Assembly: GCF_014863605.1 (NCBI RefSeq) | Contig: NZ_CP062252.1 | Coordinates: 5,929,501-5,993,500 of the forward strand | From: Pseudomonas allokribbensis | GTDB taxonomy: Bacteria > Pseudomonadota > Gammaproteobacteria > Pseudomonadales > Pseudomonadaceae | Length of the DNA: 64,000 nt | Direction of reading: 5' to 3' | In this document: positions 59,603 through 64,000 of the stretch, in pieces | Layout: each line of letters begins with the position of its first letter | How positions within the stretch are numbered: position 1 is the first letter of the stretch | Notes under the pieces: generated by a model | Databases searched by the model: none | Told to the model about the DNA's origin: nothing | The model's input: only the letters and a program-made list of their open reading frames with translations | Program-made: the position numbers and the translations under genes

Positions 59603-60306
59603 GCCTGTTCTCGTGGCTGCGTCCGGCCAGCCCGGTTCTGCCGGACGATCTACAACAACGCCTGGCGAAACTGCCGGCAATCGGCGAACTAAGCGAATGC
59701 AGCCTGCGCGAACAGCGCTGGGTGGTGCTGGATCTGGAAACCACCGGGCTGAACCTGAACAAGGATCGGGTGCTGTCGATTGGCGCGGTGGTGATCGAGG
59801 ACGGCGCCATCGATTTCAGCCAGCAGTTCGAACGCACCCTGCAATGTCGCGAACTCAAGCTCAGCCCCAGTGTTTTGATCCACGGGTTGGGACCGAACGC
59901 GATTGCCGCCGGCAGCGAGCCGGCCGAGGCGCTGCTCGAGCTTCTGGAGTTTATTGGCGACAGCCCGGTGCTGGCGTTTCATGCGCCGTTCGATCAGCAC
60001 ATGCTGGGCCGGGCGGTGAAAGAACACCTGGGCCACAAGTTGCAGCAAGTGTTTCTGGATGTCGCCGACATTGCACCGCTGGTTTGCCCGCAGGCGCACA
60101 TCCGCGAGGCTGGGCTGGACGAGTGGATCGACTGGTTCAAGCTCGAAGTGTTCGAGCGCCACCATGCCAGCGCCGACGCACTGGCCACGGCGGAACTGGC
60201 GTTGATTCTGTTCAGCCGGGCACGTCAGCAGCAGATTCACAGCCCATTGAATTTGCAGCAACGCCTGAGTCAGTGGAAGCGCCGCCAGCAGACGCATTCG
60301 TTCTGA
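59599..60306 (+). CDS. DnaQ-like DEDDh 3'-5' exonuclease
   Basis: A 235-residue exonuclease: motif I VVLDLETTGLNL, motif II HAPFDQHMLG, motif III HHASADALAT, giving D-E-D-D-H. It overlaps the DUF294 gene by four bases (ATGA), so they are co-translated. It is not the polymerase III epsilon subunit. The substrate may be a small RNA or a nucleotide signal in connection with the DUF294 partner. Confidence 0.88.
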   Translation: MSLFSWLRPASPVLPDDLQQRLAKLPAIGELSECSLREQRWVVLDLETTGLNLNKDRVLSIGAVVIEDGAIDFSQQFERTLQCRELKLSPSVLIHGLGPNAIAAGSEPAEALLELLEFIGDSPVLAFHAPFDQHMLGRAVKEHLGHKLQQVFLDVADIAPLVCPQAHIREAGLDEWIDWFKLEVFERHHASADALATAELALILFSRARQQQIHSPLNLQQRLSQWKRRQQTHSF

Positions 60307-60310
60307 GCCC

Positions 60311-60332
60311 CGGGTTGTCGCCCGACAACCCG
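60311..60332 (+). terminator. Hairpin after the exonuclease gene
   Basis: CGGGTTGTCG-CC-CGACAACCCG, perfect 10-bp stem, no T-tract; a likely transcript end or 3' stabiliser. Confidence 0.5.
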
Positions 60333-60375
60333 ACCGGTGGCCAATTGCTAACCATTCCCACCTCTGCCACAATCG

Positions 60376-60394
60376 CGAACAATTCTCGTTAGTT
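60376..60394 (+). promoter_or_regulatory. Fur-box-like site before the FecI-type sigma gene
   Basis: CGAACAATTCTCGTTAG resembles the ATTCTC-containing Fur boxes seen before pseudomonad fecI genes, lying about 25 bases before the GTG start. Confidence 0.45.
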
Positions 60395-60417
60395 AGCATT
60401 TCCCAGTCGGTGCCTTC

Positions 60418-60936
60418 GTGTCGTCAGCCCAAAGCCCTCACAGTGAGCTCGTCGGTGCGTTGTATCGCGACCATCGCGGCTGGCTGCTGGGCTGGCTGCG
60501 GCGCAACGTGGCCTGCCCGCAACGCGCCGAAGACCTGAGCCAGGACACCTTCGTCCGCCTGCTCGGTCGCGAGGAACTGCTGACGCCCCGCGAACCCCGA
60601 GCCTTTCTGGTGGCCATCGCCAAGGGTCTGCTGTTCGACTACTTCCGTCGCGCGGCACTGGAACAGGCTTATCTCGCTGAGTTGATGCTGATCCCCGAAG
60701 GCGAGCAGCCGTCGGTCGAAGAGCAGCAACTGATCCTCGAAGACCTCAAAGCTATCGATCGTCTGCTCGGCCAATTGTCGACCAAGGCCCGCGCCGCATT
60801 CCTTTATAACCGTCTCGACGGCCTGACCCATGCCGAGATCGCCGACAAACTCGGCGTGTCGGTGCCGCGCGTGCGCCAGTATCTGGCCCAGGGCATCCGC
60901 CAGTGCTACATCGCCCTGTACGGTGAGCCGACATGA
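60418..60936 (+). CDS. FecI-family ECF sigma factor
   Basis: A 172-residue iron-starvation sigma: region 2 (LVGALYRDHRGWLLGWLRRNV, AEDLSQDTFVRLL) and region 4 (GLTHAEIADKLGVSVPRVRQYLAQGIR) are clear. The start is GTG 60418; no ATG is available. Its end overlaps the FecR gene by four bases. It should direct transcription of the receptor gene once released or activated by the FecR partner. Confidence 0.92.
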   Translation: MSSAQSPHSELVGALYRDHRGWLLGWLRRNVACPQRAEDLSQDTFVRLLGREELLTPREPRAFLVAIAKGLLFDYFRRAALEQAYLAELMLIPEGEQPSVEEQQLILEDLKAIDRLLGQLSTKARAAFLYNRLDGLTHAEIADKLGVSVPRVRQYLAQGIRQCYIALYGEPT

Positions 60937-61904
60937 ACCCGGCCAGTTCCAAACCGGTCTCGGCCCACGTGCTGGACGCGGCGATAGCCTGGCAATTGAC
61001 CCTCGATTCCAGCAGCCCGCTGGAGCGCGAAGAATTCGCCAAATGGCACGCCGCCAACGAAGAACACGCCCGTGCCTGGCGTCAGTTGGGCATGCTCGAC
61101 CAGCGTTTCAGCGTGGCCAACGGCCCGGCCCGCAGCGCGTTGCTGCAATCGCGCGAAGGCATCCGTCGCCGGGTGCGCAAGCTCGGCAGCGGTCTGGCCA
61201 GTGTTGTCGCGGTGGTCGGCCTGTCACTGTTTGCCGCAGAACACTATCTGCCGCTGGATTACTGGCTCGCCGACCAGCGCACCGCTACCGGTGAACAACG
61301 CACCGTACGGCTGGCGGACGGCACCGTGATCAACCTCAACACTCACAGCGCCGTGGATGTGCGATTCAATGAAAAGCAGCGGCTGATCGTGCTGCAGGAA
61401 GGTGAAATCCTCATCGAGACCGGTCATGGCGATGCACGACCGTTCATCGTCGAAACCCGCGAAGGCCGCATGCGCGCGCTGGGTACGCGGTTTCTGGTCA
61501 AACGCGAAGAACAGGGCACGCGCCTGAGCGTGTTGCAGTCGGCCGTCGCGGCGCATCCGCAATCCGATCCGCAGGAACAGATCCTGCGCGAAGGCCAGCA
61601 GGTGCTGATCCGCAATAACGGGCTGGGCGCAGTCGTCGCGCTCAACCCCGGCGCCGATGCCTGGACCCGCGGCATGCTGGTGGTGGACAACGCTCGCCTG
61701 GAAGACCTGATACACGAGCTCGGTCGCTATCGTCGTGGCCATCTGGGCATCACACCGGAAGTCGCCGACCTGCGCATCACCGGCAGTTTCCCGCTGCACG
61801 ATACCGACAAGGCGTTGAGCGCCCTGCTCCCGACCCTGCCGGTGCAGATCGAGCAACATACGCCGTGGTGGGTCACCGTGGCCAAGGCTGATCCGAAGCC
61901 CTGA
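60933..61904 (+). CDS. FecR-family anti-sigma/sigma regulator
   Basis: A 323-residue inner-membrane protein: cytoplasmic N-terminal DUF4880 part (AIAWQLTLDSS...EEFAKWHAANEEHARAW), a membrane helix at about 83-105, and a periplasmic FecR domain (RTVRLADGTVINLNTHSAVDV). It receives the signal from the TonB receptor N-terminal domain and controls the sigma factor encoded just upstream. Confidence 0.92.
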   Translation: MNPASSKPVSAHVLDAAIAWQLTLDSSSPLEREEFAKWHAANEEHARAWRQLGMLDQRFSVANGPARSALLQSREGIRRRVRKLGSGLASVVAVVGLSLFAAEHYLPLDYWLADQRTATGEQRTVRLADGTVINLNTHSAVDVRFNEKQRLIVLQEGEILIETGHGDARPFIVETREGRMRALGTRFLVKREEQGTRLSVLQSAVAAHPQSDPQEQILREGQQVLIRNNGLGAVVALNPGADAWTRGMLVVDNARLEDLIHELGRYRRGHLGITPEVADLRITGSFPLHDTDKALSALLPTLPVQIEQHTPWWVTVAKADPKP

Positions 61905-61936
61905 TCCTCTGCCATAACGCCGTCCATTTCGCGTTA

Positions 61937-61953
61937 ATGGAAATTATTTTCAT
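61937..61953 (+). promoter_or_regulatory. Fur-box-like palindrome before the receptor gene
   Basis: ATGGAAAT-T-ATTTTCAT, 7 of 8 arm positions paired. A second A/T palindrome, GAAATATTTC, is at 62000-62009. Both lie between the anti-sigma gene and the receptor start. Confidence 0.45.
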
Positions 61954-62026
61954 CCAGCCCTATCACTTTTCGATTCTCGTCCGGCACACAGGCAATTGAG
62001 AAATATTTCCATTCAGGAGCCGCCGT

Positions 62027-64000
62027 ATGTCCCGTTCGCTAGACACCTTGTTGCGCCCCAGTTTGCTGGCGGTCGCCATTGCCCTCTGCACCCCGCTGGC
62101 CAGCAGCCAACTGATCGCCGCAGAACAGGCGTCGAGCGTTCGCGCCTACAACCTGCCGGCCGCGCCGCTCTCCACCACCCTGAACCAGATCGCCAGCCAG
62201 GGCGGCCTCACGCTTTCGCTGAATCCGTCGCTGGCGGCGGGCAAGACGTCGGCGCCAGTCAACGGCCAATATGACGCGGCAGGCGCACTGAGCGCCGCCC
62301 TGCGCGGCACCGGCCTGCAACTGGAACAAAGCAGCACCGGCACGTACACCCTGGTCGCGGTGCCGGAAGGCGTGATGGCCCTGCCGGAAACTTCGGTAAT
62401 CGGTGTGGAAAACTCTGAAAGCGCCTGGGGCCCGGTCGAAGGCTACACCGCCACTCGCACCGCCGCCGGCACCAAGACCGACACCGCGCTGGTCGAAGCA
62501 CCGCGTTCGATCTCCGTCGCCACCCGCCAGCAGATGGACGACCGCAGCGTCCACAGCCTCGATGACGCCGTGCGCTACATGCCGGGCATCACCGCCAGCA
62601 GCTACGGCAGCGACACCCGCTCCGACTGGCTGCGCGTGCGTGGCTTCGAACCGACCCAGTTCCTCGATGGCCTGCCGCTGCCAAAAGGCGTGTACGCCAA
62701 CCCGAAACAGGAAACCTGGAACCTCGACCGCCTCGCCCTGCTGCGCGGCCCGGCCTCGTCGGTTTACGGCCAGACCCCGCCGGGCGGCCTGCTGGACATG
62801 GTCAGCCGACGTCCAAGCGATGTGCAGAGCAGCGAAATCCAGTTGCAGTACGGCAGCGACAACCACCGTCAGATCAACTTCGCCAGCACCGGCAAGATCG
62901 ACGACGCCGGTCAGTTCCTCTACGGCCTCAGCGGCGTGGTACGTGAAAGCGGCACGCAGATCGATCACGTCGACAACAAGCGCTACAACATCGCGCCGAG
63001 CCTGACCTGGAACATCGACGACGACACCAAGTTCACCCTGCTGACCCAGTTCACCCGCGACGATACCGGCATCACCAGCCAGTTCCTGCCAGTGCAGGGC
63101 ACCAAGATCGACATGCCGTTCGGCAAGGTTTCCCACCACAAGAACCTCGGCGATCCGGACTGGGAATACTACGACCGCACCTACTACGCGCTCGGTTATG
63201 CCTTCGAACATCGCCTGAACGATGTGTGGCAGTTCAAGCAGAACCTGCGTTACACCAAGTCGGATCTGTCGTTCCAGAGCCTGACCCCGGGTTCGTATCC
63301 GTACACCCAGGTGGACAACGCTGGCAACGTCGGCCGCACCAGCACCAGTGTCGAAGAGGACATCAGCCAGTTCGCCGTGGACAACAACTTCCAGGCTGAC
63401 TTTGCCACCGGCGACATCCGCCACACGCTGCTGCTGGGTCTGGATCACCAGCGCAGCAACACCAACTACACCTCGATCTTCGGTGACGGTCTGACCACCA
63501 ACGTGCTCAACCCGATCTACGGTCAGCCGATCGTACGCCCGGCGCGCTCCACCGCCTTCTACGACTACGACCAGAAGACCTACCAGACCGGTCTGTACGT
63601 GCAGGACCAGATGGCCCTCGACCAATGGCGCCTGACCCTCGGTGGCCGTGAAGACTGGGTGCACACCGGTACGAAGTTCATCAACAAGGCCGACGCCACC
63701 AACACCGACCGCGACAAGGCCTTCAGCGGCAACGCGGCACTCAGCTACGTGTTCGACTCCGGTTTCGTGCCGTACATTTCCTACGCCGAATCCTTCCAGC
63801 CCACCAGTGGCGCCGACGCCTCTTCCACTGAATCGCTCAAGCCGACCGAAGGCAAGCAGTGGGAACTGGGCATCAAGTACCAGCCGCCCGGCAGCAAGAC
63901 CCTGCTGTCCGCCGCGGTGTATGACCTGACCCAGAAAAACGTCTCGGTAAGCTCCTTCGTCAACGGAGTATCGATCACCAGCCAGACCGGCGAAGTGAAA
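62027..64000 (+). CDS. TonB-dependent siderophore receptor with signalling domain (partial, runs off the window)
   Basis: 658 codons are present with no stop at the edge. The ATG at 62027 has AGGAG upstream. Order: signal peptide (about 1-32), STN/secretin-like N-terminal signalling domain (about 36-110: VRAYNLPAAPLSTTLNQIAS), a TonB-box-like linker, then the plug (VEAPRSISVATRQQMDDRSVHSL, LRVRGFEPTQFLDGLPL, GQTPPGGLLDMVSRRP) and the start of the beta-barrel. It resembles FpvA/FoxA-type ferrisiderophore receptors. The N-terminal domain signals to the FecR/FecI pair encoded upstream. Confidence 0.93.
   Translation, partial: MSRSLDTLLRPSLLAVAIALCTPLASSQLIAAEQASSVRAYNLPAAPLSTTLNQIASQGGLTLSLNPSLAAGKTSAPVNGQYDAAGALSAALRGTGLQLEQSSTGTYTLVAVPEGVMALPETSVIGVENSESAWGPVEGYTATRTAAGTKTDTALVEAPRSISVATRQQMDDRSVHSLDDAVRYMPGITASSYGSDTRSDWLRVRGFEPTQFLDGLPLPKGVYANPKQETWNLDRLALLRGPASSVYGQTPPGGLLDMVSRRPSDVQSSEIQLQYGSDNHRQINFASTGKIDDAGQFLYGLSGVVRESGTQIDHVDNKRYNIAPSLTWNIDDDTKFTLLTQFTRDDTGITSQFLPVQGTKIDMPFGKVSHHKNLGDPDWEYYDRTYYALGYAFEHRLNDVWQFKQNLRYTKSDLSFQSLTPGSYPYTQVDNAGNVGRTSTSVEEDISQFAVDNNFQADFATGDIRHTLLLGLDHQRSNTNYTSIFGDGLTTNVLNPIYGQPIVRPARSTAFYDYDQKTYQTGLYVQDQMALDQWRLTLGGREDWVHTGTKFINKADATNTDRDKAFSGNAALSYVFDSGFVPYISYAESFQPTSGADASSTESLKPTEGKQWELGIKYQPPGSKTLLSAAVYDLTQKNVSVSSFVNGVSITSQTGEVK

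Overview
The window reads as a chromosomal segment of a Pseudomonas of the fluorescens/putida type. Gene density is high, the coding DNA is GC-rich, and the gene order (glpE-prkA-yeaH-spoVR-cca-folK/folB-plsY-tsaD-rpsU-dnaG-rpoD, then davBA-pqq, then bio-glcB) is the one I know from that genus. Species-level assignment is not possible by eye.

Layout. 1-5.7 kb: glpE, then the stress operon-like trio prkA, yeaH (DUF444) and spoVR. 5.7-14.4 kb: housekeeping genes cca, folK/folB, plsY, tsaD and the macromolecular synthesis genes rpsU-dnaG-rpoD. 14.5-18.2 kb: a very large periplasmic-sensor PAS/GGDEF/EAL protein, directly followed by a CAU-anticodon tRNA whose -10 box overlaps the upstream stop codon. 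18.3-19.4 kb: a small, less GC-rich patch with one phage-type PBECR2-like gene, probably a remnant beside the tRNA. 19.4-22.5 kb: an Lrp-type regulator and davB-davA (lysine to 5-aminovalerate). 22.5-30.1 kb: the complete pqqFABCDE set plus an S9 peptidase (pqqM-like), making the PQQ cofactor. 30.1-43.2 kb: a PMP3-type membrane peptide, a class III aminotransferase with a divergent LysR regulator, three paralogous acyl-CoA dehydrogenases, a membrane GGDEF protein behind a textbook Vfr/CRP palindrome, a di-heme peroxidase-like protein, and a 98-residue protein whose ends look like a flagellar rod protein. 43.3-47.9 kb: bioBFHCD on the minus strand, with a BirA-type operator over its promoter. 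47.9-53.5 kb: comF, a ModE/TOBE regulator, a Tat-exported PhoX-type phosphatase, srkA and rarD. 53.7-60.3 kb: a GcvR-like ACT protein, glcB, an orphan response regulator, a cNMP/CBS/DUF294 protein and its partner DnaQ-like exonuclease. 60.4-64 kb: a FecI sigma, FecR anti-sigma and TonB receptor iron-signalling set, with the receptor running off the window.

Most of the window is conserved core genome. The points most worth a second look are regulatory or small: the BirA operator inside the comF coding start, the Vfr site before a diguanylate cyclase that lacks an I-site, the rod-like mini-protein, the phage remnant at the tRNA, two perfect DnaA boxes between convergent genes, and the repeat array upstream of glcB. 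I did not find a CRISPR array, an insertion sequence, a toxin-antitoxin pair or a recognisable new defence system. All functional calls are by recognition of motifs and gene order; no database search was run.
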